Origin: Polytrichum commune | Lineage: Eukaryota; Streptophyta; Polytrichopsida; Polytrichales; Polytrichaceae | DNA length: 64,000 nt | Direction of reading: 5' to 3' | Assembly: GCA_950295325.1 (NCBI GenBank) | Contig: OX485805.1 | Coordinates: 3,720,501-3,784,500 of the forward strand | Part shown: one piece after another, positions 40,301 through 50,967 of the stretch | How the letters are laid out: each line of letters starts with the position of its first letter | Position numbering within the stretch: the stretch's first letter is position 1 | Notes under the pieces: model-generated | What the model saw: the letters and a program-made list of their open reading frames with translations, nothing else | Database searches by the model: none | What the model was told of the DNA's origin: nothing | Translations under genes and position numbers: made by a program

Positions 40301-43300
40301 TGTTGATCAATATCTTCTTCACGAAACTCCAACTTCAGGCAATTTGTAGCTTTTCTTCTCTTCCTAAGCTAAAGCCTTCTGGACACACAGCTTAAATCAC
40401 TGCTGTAGTGGTCAAGCCATGAGATTTTTGCCGACGCGTCTTTTCCTAATTGGATATGAGGTGTATTTATTACACTTAATCAATGACCATGCCATGGCTT
40501 GACCACTATGTCTGGCAATGTACATGTGTCACCCTGCCATTGGCTGTAGTAGGCACCCAATACCCACCTTACTGCTATTGTGGTTTATTAGGATGAGCGC
40601 TTAATACGGGCTTACTATAGGGCTCCTCACATCCATTACCTACTTCATAGAGGACTAAGGTATACGGGTGTTATTCAGTAACTCTTCTTAATAGGACACC
40701 TATATTTGATTGGTGTGCGGTTTGGTGAGGATCAAAGAACAAACACCGTAAAGACACAAGTTTAAAAGAGATTGGACTATGTCTTCAGATTTAATCAAAT
40801 ACTCCACACGCAAAAGTGAACACAATTGAGAGGACCTATGTATTCAGTTAATAAATCAACAGACATGCAGTTCCAATAACTACAACTAAACCAGGGGAGG
40901 TCTAATTTTCTATCTGATTTTGAACATGAAAGCCGTACTGAATAACACCCAGCAACTGGAGAGAGAGAGAGAGAGAGGCATGTTGATGATGGAATTAGGG
41001 TCCTGTGTAACACCTGTCTGATATGGGAACGCTTTGATGTCTGTCAGTGGTTGAGGAGATGCATGAGGCAACTACTAATTTCTAGAAGGGAAGGCCGTAG
41101 TGTAAATGTGTGATGAGATGCACTGTTTGTAATCTGTTTGATGAACTGTGCGCAGGCATTTATAACGAGCAAGCAGTGTAAGGCACAGTGCATCAACAAC
41201 GGTCGCTATTGTGCACCAGACCCAGAACAGGATTTCACCATAGGCTATGACGGAAAACAAGTTGTGACTGAGAATCTCAGACAGCTCTGTGTTTACAAAG
41301 TGACCAACGACAGCCATACGCCCTGGAAGTGGTGGGACTATGTGACAGATTTCCAAATTCGGTGCCCAATGAAGGAGAAGAAGTACGGGCCAGTGTGTGC
41401 TGAAGAAGTACTGAAATCCCTTTGTAATGCTCTCTGTACCATGACCTGATTTCCTACCTGAAATGGAAAGAGATATGATGTGGGGTGGGTGTGTGGCAAT
41501 GTTGAAATAAACTGATTTTGTGATTCCTATAATTTGGAGTTCTGACACAAGTTGAGGTATTATGCTAATGTTACAATTACCTTGGTTGCAGCCATCAGTG
41601 TGGATGATGTTAAGAAGTGTATGGGAAATCCAGAGGCTGATGAAGATAATGCAATTTTGATTAATGAGCAAAACGCACAGGTATGTGTTCAGCTTTGTCA
41701 GAGTCTATGTTTGTAAATTTTAAGAGTGCTGGTTGTCTAAATTGTCTTGGGCTTGCATGTCTTACCTATGCAAGCTGACAATACATTTATTCTTGAGCAT
41801 ATTTTGACTTGTCATTCCATAAACTTTGGCAGGTTGGTTCTGGTACACGGGGCGATGTTACCATTTTGCCAACCCTCATCATCAATCAGCATCAATATCG
41901 AGGTATGTCACCTAATTCTTCAAGTTCTGTATATTGCATGTCAAATGCCTACGAAACCGCCCATCAGCTGGTTTTGCATAGAAGAATCACATGTCTGTTG
42001 GATCAAAAATATGCAGACTCTGGTTATGATATTGGCCTTAACTTCTGGTTTTGTCTCCATCTTGCTCTCCACAGGGAAGCTGGATAAGGGTGCAGTGTTG
42101 AAGGCCATCTGCTCTGGCTACCAGGAAACTACAGACCCCCCTGTTTGTTTGAGCGACCAAGTCGAGACAAATGAGTGTTTGAATAAAAATGGTGGCTGTT
42201 GGATGAGTGGCAACATAACTGCGTGCAAGGTCTGCTCTGCAAACCTTTTTTTGGGTGGTTTATAGTCCTCTACACCAGAGCCATTGAGAGCTCAAAAAAA
42301 GGAGCCTTCTCATTGGCAGGGAGCCTCTTATGCTTGTTTGAGCTTTCAACTTGTAGGTGGTGCCTTGATGAACCCATGTGGAATGATTGCGACAAGGGCT
42401 CGGTCAAAATCTTAAGCTACCTCCATGAGGTAGTTTAGGAATGTCGAGAGTTTGAGCTCTAATTTTGTGGGCCCAAAGCCAATGAACTTTTAAGCATTCT
42501 TGGGCTTGTCATAAATGCCTCTTTGTTTAGTAACATCCCCCTCGATATCTCACTTTGAGCATGGCCACTTTTTATACTTGCTCGAACTGTTGAGCGCTTG
42601 AAGATTGGTCAAGCTCTCAATAGTTTGAGTTTTGATGAAAGCTTGTCAACTCAAACTCCCAAAACTACAAGTTTGAGCTCTCAACTCGAGCTCTCAACTT
42701 TCTAGTGTAAATGGGGCCTTAGTTTATGGGTTGTGTTTTTAGCTGAATTTTGCAACCAATCTGCTAGAACTTGGAAGCTGTATTTTGATATGAAATAGCT
42801 GGATTTCTGTTTATTGTAATCTTAACATTTGGATGGAGAATGGAACGTTGACATTGCTCCACCAATCTCACTGTTGGAAAGGACCTTGGAGCTGAGTTAC
42901 TGCAGTTTTTGTTGACAGGATACCTTCAGGGGCCGCGTCTGTGAATGCCCTCTTGTATCTGGTGTACAGTTTGAGGGCGATGGCTACACTAAATGTGAAG
43001 GTACATTCTATTAAACTTCTGTGCTCAATGATTTCGTTATTTGCACACATATCACAATCTTGAACCCTTCTTTTTGTTGATTGGTTTGAATATGATATTT
43101 CATGGAGATTGTTTCTGTGCTGGTTTCTACTGAAAGGGTCTAGAAGTTGAAGTTATTGTTTACTAAGTCATAGGGTCACAGCATCCCAATTGGGTCAACT
43201 GCATGTGTGTGCAATGAGACATTGTTACCTGTGATAACATGAGGTTGTATGGAAACAGCAAGAGGTCCTGGGCGCTGCAAAATAGACAATGGTGGATGTT

Positions 43301-44956
43301 GGCAAGAATCACAGGGTTCTGTTACATATTCTGCCTGCCAGGTTAGTTTACTGTGTGGTTTGACATTCTATTCGACATCCTTTTGTAAAGATTTTGTTTC
43401 TTCCCCAGGCGGTAGTTTAGTTGCACGTTGTTTCTATAGGTTACCTTCTACATATTGCTGCATCTGTACCAATTACATGTGACAGCTGTTGAATGAAGAC
43501 TGATCTTGATTTTATGGACTGCTGATTAGGCCTATCAAAACTCAGGGTGCACATGTCCTGAAGGTTTCGAAGGCAGCGGTGCAAACATCACGGGAGGTTG
43601 CTTAGGTATGTTAATTTCCAATCATTGATTAAAACCAATGGATTCTCTTAAAAGTCAATAGAATTATCTGTAAGTCTCTGGGTCAAACTCTATGGGACTT
43701 GGCTACAAGGTGAGTTTGAGAGCTTCTGCATAAAGTCGCCCAAGTTTTCTTAAGAATTGATTAACATGCTAAATCAGGGTCGACTAAAACATACAAAACT
43801 GGCTTTCTAGCTTGTCGCTCTAGGATCAGTGGGCCAAGCTAGTCTTTTATAGGCCGAGCTGAGATTTAGGGTGTCAGGTGCCATTGGGTCATACCCTACT
43901 TTACATCCTAAAGTTCTCTCAAAAGCTTTTTTTTGAGTTGGAAGAGGAGGTCCAAGGAGTTTCACCCAACTTTCAATATCATGCTCCAACACAAGATGCT
44001 CTAACAAGCTCTTTCTAGAAAAGTGCTTCAAAGAGGCACCAAACTCTTAAGTTCGACCCTCTTTGAGGAACTTTGTGGATAACTCTGTTGTATCTTTAGA
44101 GCTGAGTCTTGAATAATGTTCGTTCCTGTTTATTGCAGATATTGATGAGTGCGCAAAGAAAATGAAGTGCCAATGTCCAGAATGTCAGTGCAGAAACACT
44201 TGGGGCAGCTACGACTGCAAGTGCTCAGGCGACCTCCTGTACATCCACGAGCATGATACCTGCATTAGTGAGTTCTTGCTGCTTCTTCCTTTTTCCTTCT
44301 GTGGGGTCTGATGGATGGAACATAATTTGATGCTGTTGAATATTAAAGAGACATATAAATTATGGTCTCCAAATGAAGAGTTTTCGTATGGTAATCTTTG
44401 TGATAAACTAGGACATATATATATATTTGTGTAAACTCTAGGGTCAGGAGTGAAATAATTTACATATTGTTGTCTGTGATGAGTCATTAGGTGATGGGTG
44501 CAGTTTTTAATGAACATGTCGAACATTAAAAGTTTGGATTAGATTGATGATTCATGGAAAGTTGAGTTAGAAGGTTGGGAAGCATAATTAAGACAATTTA
44601 TTGTTGTGTAATTTTTCTGCGCAGGCAAGAAGAGCACACAAACAACACTTGGGTGGACAGTTTCGATGATTGTGTTTGCAGCCCTTGTTGCCCTTTCGGT
44701 TGGTGGTTATGTTGTCTACAAATATAGACTTCGGGTATGTGTGAACAATAATCTTACTGATATTATTTGCCTATTTTAGAACTCTTGCTATGATAATTGC
44801 AGTTTACTTAATACAGCATGCGATACATTTTGATGTGGATTGTGTGGAAATCATGTGCAGTCTTATATGGATTCTGAGATTCGAGCGATTATGGCACAAT
44901 ACATGCCACTGGATAGTCAAACTGAAGTGAACAACCACATGCAGGAAGAGATATGA
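37363..44956 (+). CDS. Vacuolar sorting receptor, paralogue B (VSR/BP-80 family)
   Basis: Twelve exons: 37363-37693, 39873-40297, 41156-41423, 41592-41680, 41833-41902, 42075-42229, 42919-43000, 43259-43341, 43530-43605, 44139-44267, 44625-44734 and 44861-44956, giving 637 aa in one continuous frame. Intron positions and phases equal those of VSR-A. Exons 2-7, 8 and 10-12 have identical lengths, so the pair arose by tandem duplication. Layout: signal peptide after a glycine-rich n-region (a second Met start at 37375 is possible), protease-associated domain, cysteine-rich region, EGF-like repeats with an intact DIDEC calcium-binding start (527-531), membrane span, and tail with YMPL at 620-623. 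The role is the same Golgi-to-vacuole cargo receptor. Odd: the exon 1/2 junction codes Ser in DRG-S-CYF (residue 111) where VSR-A has Asp. Confidence 0.95.
37950..38290 (-). repeat. Dispersed repeat D1 copy in VSR-B intron 1
   Basis: Reverse-oriented copy with GAGCTCATATGAATATCTTA, TTATTGAGCCTAGAATGG and TACCACTCAAATATAGGTGT. It is similar to the copy in VSR-A intron 2 but sits in a different intron, so it is an independent insertion rather than part of the gene duplication. Confidence 0.55.
38725..39484 (-). pseudogene. Possible decayed coding fragment antisense to VSR-B intron 1
   Basis: On the - strand, frames 39484-39230 and 39214-39029 are the same frame, broken by one stop. A third open frame (38991-38728) follows after a shift. 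The translated text looks protein-like in composition (charged and aliphatic mix, few low-complexity runs), but no family is recognised. It could be a processed pseudogene or gene fragment dropped into the intron, or chance. Confidence 0.2.
39480..39745 (+). repeat. Dispersed repeat D1 copy in VSR-B intron 1
   Basis: Carries TTTGAGTGGTATATGG, GATTGGACTATGTGCTCAAA and AACATGATTGGGAAAGCCTA in family order. Very similar to the copy at 4455-4650. Lies just upstream of the exon 2 acceptor. Confidence 0.6.
40670..40930 (+). repeat. Dispersed repeat D1 subfamily copy in VSR-B intron 2
   Basis: Matches 9680-9930 along most of its length, including GGTGAGGATCAAAGAACAAA-type text and the 3' block AGGTCTAATTTTCTAT. 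A GA microsatellite follows at about 40959-40978. Confidence 0.55.
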
Positions 44957-46024
44957 TTCTGGTATGTCCATTTCCATGTTGATGAATTTGTTAGGTAACC
45001 TTCTGAAGCTAGGATTCAAGTAAATATGGACAAAAAATTCGTCCAAAAATAAGAATGCATATGAAAGTATTGATTCTGCCATCAATACATGCACATTGCA
45101 AAACAAATCAATTGAGGGAAAGAAGACTATAATCATATGATGGAAACTCTAGTCATACATACATCACTACCATTCTAGATATATATATTTTCACAGCTAC
45201 AAAAAAATGCACATGCAAAATTTTTGTGTTTAGAACAAGAGATTTAATGTACATGTAAGCCTAATTTCTGCCATTTCGATTGATAGAACTACATGTAAAT
45301 AATTTTATTATGTCAAAAATCCATGCATTAGTCTAGATATACTTCATACCTAGTGAATCACTTTGTAGAAGGTTTTTTGACATTTCTTCTGTATTTTGTG
45401 TAGGGTTGGATCTACTAGGTAAACTTATTGTCAGCAATGAGCCGATTCACGAGTTGTGGTGTTGGAAATACACGAGGTGGATCATACATTTTCTGGTCAG
45501 TGTCGGGAAGAAATTGCTATTTTACTAGCCAAGCCATATGGAAGTTAGGAGGCTTTTTGCATTGGTGAAAGGCTGATGTCACCTATTTCGTAGCATAGTT
45601 TGTCAAACAGCATACTGTTTGTAGAGAGCTAGTTTTATAGAGGTTTCTATGTATATATTGGAAGGGGTGGTAGGATAAAGAGATGTAGGGGAGTGCAAAA
45701 TTGGTTGAATCACACTTGGTTCCAGAGAGGTGACAACTTAGTGGGGTACTAAAGGTGAGAAATCCGCAATTTCATACGGGGATTTCATTTGGAATTACTC
45801 ACCTCCCCATTTATCCTCTTTTAGTGATCTGATGACGATGAAGTTGAGTTCCCGCCCATTGTCCATAGCTCCATCTTCTTCACCCCTACTACTCAGGGCT
45901 CCCTCCAAATCGAGGTGAGTCCTTTTTCTTCACACCCAACACCTGGGCGGGCTGAACAGTCACGAGAAACATTTTTCTGTAATTCAAAAATGAGTGAAAA
46001 TGATGATGATGATAAGGTAACATG
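44957..46024 (+). terminator. VSR-B 3'UTR and polyadenylation region, expanded
   Basis: The 3' end block shared with VSR-A (CTGGGC, ATTTTTCTGT, AAGGTAACATG) lies about 980 bp after the stop here, against about 165 bp in VSR-A. A donor-like GGTATGTCC stands 6 bases after the stop (about 44962) and an acceptor-like TGTGTAGGG near 45398-45406. The gap could therefore be a 3'UTR intron plus inserted sequence. No coding region is seen in it. Confidence 0.45.
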
Positions 46025-46248
46025 TTCTTTTAATATTTTTGTTCCAACTTCTACTTCAATTGGACTCTTGATGTGGTCAGGTTTTCTGTCTCTTTGAGCA
46101 GGAGATACTGTTGTTTGACCTGGCACAAGTAGTAATTCAATCTCCCTTTAGACCTGCACTGCCAATGTATCCCTTGAATATTTTGTGGGTTTTATTCCAT
46201 TAGGGGTCATTACCTTGGGGAGCCCCATAATAGCTTAGAAGTTAAGTA

Positions 46249-46872
46249 CAGTAATCTCCCGCTTAAGTACACACCCGTTTAAGTACGCAAATTCTTTGAC
46301 AAAAATTAGGGATCATACTTCAATGTTTGAACATGTCATGCAGAGTTATTTGTTGCGAATGCATGAATTACTTATGCTTGATATTAAATGCCAATTTGAT
46401 AACGTTTCGCCGAAACGTCTCAAAACAATCGTCGCAATTCATCATACATTTGTCCAGTTTCCGTTTGAACATCAGAGCAAAGCAATTGGTTGTCAATGTC
46501 GAGGACAGTGTTGTGTAGAGCTTCAAAGCCTTTGAAGTCGGTAGCACTTTCATATTCAATAAATGTCTTGATAAGTTAAATTCATTGCAGTATGTTCTTC
46601 CGATTGTCCCAGACTTTCCAGATGGCACCTTCACTGACTTCATACTCCCACCCCAATGCTTGCTTGCTCGGCGCGTTTGGCTTGCTCAACTTTGTAACGA
46701 TTTCACATCGTTGGGCTTCGGTCAAGCGGGTTTCCTCAAGTTTCATCTGTCTCTCATTGCGAATCATCAAATCAAAAGGTCTAGAAAGTAATATGAGTAA
46801 AATATGCACCTACCAACTAAGTGCGCACCAATGGCTCCGGTTCAAAGTGCATACTTAAGCGTGAGATTAGTG
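46249..46872 (-). mobile_element. Pogo/Tigger-like transposon relic 1, internally deleted
   Basis: Inverted ends CAGTAATCTCCCGCTTAAGT (left) and CACTAATCTCACGCTTAAGT (right, reverse complement) are flanked on both sides by TA, the target duplication of the Tc1/mariner-pogo superfamily. On the - strand, 46809-46582 codes a helix-turn-helix of the CENP-B N-terminal/psq type (RLTEAQRCEIVTKL, then YEVSEGAIWKVWDNR). Downstream on the same strand, about 46570-46360 matches in another frame the transposase tail seen intact in relic 2. The DDE catalytic core is missing, so the 624-bp element is a non-autonomous deletion derivative. Confidence 0.8.
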
Positions 46873-47417
46873 TAGCAGCACATATGGCAAGTTGCCACAT
46901 AAGGCACAAATTCCTCAAAGATTGTTTACATTGTGGATTCATCAATGGCAAGCAATCCCCACCTACCAAGCCTGCAACTGCCACATTTGCTTTACTGGGC
47001 CATCCCTCCTCACGTGAATAAGAGCAGCTTGTATAACATATGCCCACACCCTTGTTTTCTCTAATGTTTTCTCACTCGCTCACACCTCAATTGTGATGGT
47101 GGACTTCCAAGCATTAACTATGACCAAGCCAGTATTGTCATGGTTTTTTGAGGTGACCTTCGCCTTCTAGATCTCTGCATATGAATCTAGCCCATAGACC
47201 AAGAAAGATTCACTCTTGGAGTTTATCTGTTATGGAAACATGTCAAATATGGGTTGCTTTGAATACTTATTCCATAAACAACACATCTCTCAAGTACTCA
47301 AATCCAAGTAGATAAGAACTTGCATATATTTAGAAACATTTTTTTTTTAATATTTTCAAAAAATTGCTTTCATTTCAATTTTTATTGTGGACATACTCAC
47401 GTTCACCTGTCTTTATG
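46873..47417. other. Intergenic, no gene recognised
   Basis: AT-rich sequence between the pogo relic and the 203-bp array. Ends with a poly-T tract near 47339-47350. No coding region or shared repeat is recognised. Confidence 0.4.
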
Positions 47418-48226
47418 CCAATACGCATCCAAATGTCCAAAAACATGTTTAAAATACCCAAATATCGTCATGTTATTGATAGGTCAAACTATAACAAATT
47501 ATCATCAAATGCTTTCATTTTTGGCCATTTGAAATAAAATGAATTTGGTTTAAAATCCAGGAAGCCAAAAGGTTTATGGGGCTAAAAGTACATTAGGATC
47601 TTTCAAACCAACTAATTATTCCAATACGCATCCAAATGTCCAAAAACATGTTTAAAATACCCAAATATCGTCATGTTATTGATAGGTCAAACTATAACAA
47701 ATTATCATCAAATGCTTTCATTTTTGGCCATTTGAAATAAAATGAATTTGGTTTAAAATCCAGGAAGCCAAAAGGTTTATGGGGCTAAAAGTACATTAGG
47801 ATCTTTCAAACCAACTAATTATTCCAATACGCATCCAAATGTCCAAAAACATGTTTAAAATACCCAAATATCGTCATGTTATTGATAGGTCAAACTATAA
47901 CAAATTATCATCAAATGCTTTCATTTTTGGCCATTTGAAATAAAATGAATTTGGTTTAAAATCCAGGAAGCCAAAAGGTTTATGGGGCTAAAAGTACATT
48001 AGGATCTTTCAAACCAACTAATTATTCCAATACGCATCCAAATGTCCAAAAACATGTTTAAAATACCCAAATATCGTCATGTTATTGATAGGTCAAACTA
48101 TAACAAATTATCATCAAATGCTTTCATTTTTGGCCATTTGAAATAAAATGAATTTGGTTTAAAATCCAGGAAGCCAAAAGGTTTATGGGGCTAAAAGTAC
48201 ATTAGGATCTTTCAAACCAACTAATT
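47418..48226 (+). repeat. Tandem array of four 203-bp units, apparently identical
   Basis: Units start at 47418, 47621, 47824 and 48027 with CCAATACGCATCCAAATGTC. The text of all four reads the same by eye, and the last lacks only the final three bases. No base-level divergence implies very recent amplification, gene conversion, or an assembly artefact. Each unit is about 33% GC and shows no significant frame. Unit length is in the range of plant satellites (about 150-210 bp). Confidence 0.95.
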
Positions 48227-48588
48227 CCTTAGCTTAATGGTGGAGTGCAACTGTAGCTTCTGTGAGATAGAGGCTAATGTCAACATGATGGTCCAATTGA
48301 AAGAAAGACTCGAGACTCCCTAGTACCATATTCTCTGGTTGAAACTTAGCTATATAGGGGACACTCCAACACAAAATGTGCCTCATTTTCAATTAGAGTA
48401 TACTTAGAGCAAAATTGGCATGTCTTATAATCTCTAGACATAGGGATAGTCAACTATATTTCCCCCTCTTTGGTATGACACATTTGGGAAACACAAATAA
48501 GTCGTATTATTGAGGTGTTGTCTTCTCATGAATATGAAAAATGGCGTAAAGTTGTTGTATTATTGGGTGGGGGGGGGAGGTGGACTTA
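48227..48588. other. Intergenic, dispersed repeat fragments
   Basis: 48240-48370 matches 23220-23400 in reverse complement. 48455-48570 matches 50035-50150 (TCTTTGGTATGACACATTTG-type text and ATGGCGTAAAGTTGTTGTAT), which belongs to the end of the third pogo-like relic. A poly-G tract lies near 48567-48577. Confidence 0.5.
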
Positions 48589-49075
48589 CAGTAGTCTCCT
48601 GCTTAAGTACGCACTTTGAACTAGAGCCGTTGGTGCGCACTTAGTTGGTAGGTGCGTACTTTATTCATATCACCAATGTTCCAAATAGAAGTCTTCAATG
48701 AAGAAGAACCACCTATCAATGACAAAATCCAACCTATCGAGACATTTGCTGAATTTGAAAGTGCTACCGACTTCAAAGGTTTTGAAGCTCTATACAACAC
48801 TATCCTCGACATTGAAGACCAATTGCTCTGCTCCGATGTTCAAACAGAAGTTGGACAAATGTATGATGAATTGCAAGGACCGTTTGAGACGTTTCAACAA
48901 AACGTTAACAAACATACATTGAATGTCAAGCGTAAAAAATTCATGCATTTGTGGCAAATCACTTTGCATGACATGTTCAAACAATAAAGTATGAACCCTG
49001 ATTTTTGTCAAAAAAATTGCGCACTTAACCGGGATGCATACTTAAATGGGTGCCTACTTAAGCGGGAGATTACTT
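48589..49075 (+). mobile_element. Pogo/Tigger-like transposon relic 2, transposase tail only
   Basis: Left end CAGTAGTCTCCTGCTTAAGT after TA; right end, in reverse complement, AAGTAATCTCCCGCTTAAGT. The family is the same as relic 1 in opposite orientation, and the subterminal text (TTGGTGCGCACTTAGTTGGT) is shared. A frame from 48652 (or Met at 48676) to 48987 is open for 103-111 codons and corresponds to the region after the DDE domain. It includes FESATDFKGFEAL, SDVQTEVGQMYDEL and a terminal histidine-leucine-tryptophan segment. The helix-turn-helix and catalytic core are deleted. Confidence 0.75.
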
Positions 49076-49079
49076 GGTT

Positions 49080-49290
49080 ACTTAATGAACATAAGATTTT
49101 ATTTAAAATAATGAATAAGTTATTCATATGAACCCTAAAAATTAATGAAAAATGTGGTTACGGCCTCAATTTAGATTTACTAACCATCTCATACAAATTG
49201 TGTGTTTTATATCCTAGGAGAAGTGGGCTAGTTGGAAACAATAACCATTTAAGATGCACTTACCTAAGCTAACGGTTTACATTCTAAGGA
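49080..49290 (+). repeat. Dispersed repeat D1 copy (3' part)
   Basis: Matches the family 3' part (TTATTCATATGAACCCTAAA-type, ATCTCATACAAATTGTGTGT, ATATCCTAGGAGAAGTGGGC). It directly abuts pogo relic 2 and is followed by an oppositely oriented copy at 49340-49665, giving a head-to-head pair. Confidence 0.55.
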
Positions 49291-49339
49291 AGATAGGGTC
49301 TTAAAAAGGTCACTTTTTCTTACTAGCGTACTTCTCTTA

Positions 49340-49665
49340 TGATATGAACCACACAATTAGTACAAAGATGGTTAGCATATCCAAATCAAGGTCATAGCCA
49401 ATATCTTCATAATTTGCAGAACTCATATGAATATTTTATACATTATCAAAGTGAAAATTATTGTGTTCATTAAGAAAATCATAGAACCCCCCTCCCCCTC
49501 CCCCAATCATATTGATTATTGAACTCAAATTAGTTATCATAATTTGAGCACACAGTCCAATCTCTTTTAAGTACATGTTTTTGTGATCTCCGTTCTTGAA
49601 GCCATGCCAAAGCACAAACCACTCGATATAGGTGTCCTAATTAGAAAAGTAACCAAATAAGAGTT
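49340..49665 (-). repeat. Dispersed repeat D1 copy, near full length, reverse
   Basis: Contains in reverse order GAACTCATATGAATATTTTA, TTGATTATTGAACTC, CACACAGTCCAATCTCTTTT and CACTCGATATAGGTGTCC. A C-rich interruption lies at about 49486-49504, in the same relative place as in the copy at 17880-18190. Confidence 0.6.
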
Positions 49666-49694
49666 GCATAAATTATTCAATTCCATAATAGTGT

Positions 49695-49801
49695 TATGTG
49701 GGATTGACAATATTCTATAAAATATTCTTGGATATTTCCACATTCAGTGTGAATGAGGGAAATATCCACGAATATTATGTGGAATATTGTCATCCCACAT
49801 A
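49695..49801. repeat. Long near-perfect hairpin (fold-back), about 44-bp arms
   Basis: The left arm 49695-49739 (starts TATGTGGGATTGACAATATT) pairs with the right arm 49758-49801 (ends ATATTGTCATCCCACATA) with few mismatches, around an 18-base loop. AT-rich, no coding frame. It could be a small fold-back transposon or, if transcribed, a small-RNA precursor. Confidence 0.7.
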
Positions 49802-50035
49802 CCATTCTTATGGATCTGAATAATGTTATATGTCTACCTTATGGTCTACATTGTATTTTATATGAACCCCTGACAAGAAGTATTTTATTCAAAGTTTCAA
49901 ACTTGGTCTTTAATATCCAAAGTATATTCAACATATGTAGCGACTGTACAATAATATTTGTGGTATGTACATGCTTCCAAATCAATTATATAAATCTACA
50001 TCTTTCAGGTGTTTCTTTTCTTTTCTCTTTTGTAT

Positions 50036-50967
50036 ATATGTATCTCCCTCTTTAGTATGACACGTTTGCGAAACACAAAAAGTCTTATTTTGGAGGTGTC
50101 GTCTTCTCATTAATATGACAAATGGCGTAAAGTTGTTGTATTATTGAGGGAATAAGAAAACATAAGTAATATGAGCTTTATCTGTGTGGGTGTATATATA
50201 TGCACACACACAACAAGTTTAAGCAATATAGATGGTATGAAATATTAATTTATAACTCCAAACAAATACAAATACTCTTAAGAACGCTTGAAATAGGAGT
50301 CCAACGATCTTTGGTGTTGCCTACCCAAGTTATCAATTGTCATCTTATCTAAATTCCCCGTTAACTTTTGAGAACTAATAATTTCATTAACACCAAAATA
50401 TAAAGAGTCTCTAATAAGGAACTAGACAATAATGATGCATGAAATTTAGCATCACTAAGCTTTATTTTAGGTGGAGCAACATCATCCATATCTATTTAAT
50501 CTAGATCAACACTAAGATCAAAGTCTTGTGTAGAATTGGTTCCCAAAGTAGCATCCACCAACTCATCAATACTCAATCCTAGCTCAACAATCTCTTCCCG
50601 TTGGAGACTATAAGAATGCAAGAGAGTGCACAAGATAATGGTGATACTATATCACCCGTGTACAAGGCAACATACTAGGTAGGAGGCCACTCTAACCCTA
50701 ACCATTCATTCTACACTAGTAACCCTAATTATCATTAAGTTCCCAATGATAAGTGATGTTCCCAAGTACGTCCCAAGTGAAAATGGATGTATTTTAGATG
50801 TACATAACATAGATAAAAAGAATTTTAACATCTACCTCTTTAATATGACAAAATGGAGATTCTAAATGTCCCATTATGGAGTGTCGTAGTTGTATAAAAG
50901 AGGGAGTTTTGAACTAAAAACTTTGGTCTCACAAAAAAACGAAAGTCGTATTAACGAGGTGAGACTG
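50036..50967 (-). mobile_element. Pogo/Tigger-like transposon relic 3
   Basis: The right end reads, in reverse complement, CAGTCTCACCTCGTTAATAC, followed by TA. The left end (TCTCCCTCTTTAGTATGAC, about 50042) is a diverged inverted partner, and related subterminal text recurs at 50826-50850. Between them, the - strand from about 50600 to 50290 reads as a transposase tail (EEIVELGLSIDELVDATLG, then with one stop and one frameshift SSQKLTGNLDKMTIDNL and a terminal LDSYFK). It is the tail region of the pogo/CENP-B class. The family differs from relics 1 and 2. Catalytic core not found. Confidence 0.5.

Noticed and set aside
41075-41671. 198-codon - frame
   Set aside because: It is the antisense shadow of VSR-B exons 3 and 4 and the intron between them.
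41747-42265. 172-codon + frame
   Set aside because: It reads through introns 4 and 5 of VSR-B. The real exons (5 and 6) are spliced in frame with their neighbours.
47418-48226. CRISPR-like array
   Set aside because: Units are 203 bp and contiguous with no unique spacers, and this is plant nuclear DNA. It is an ordinary tandem repeat.
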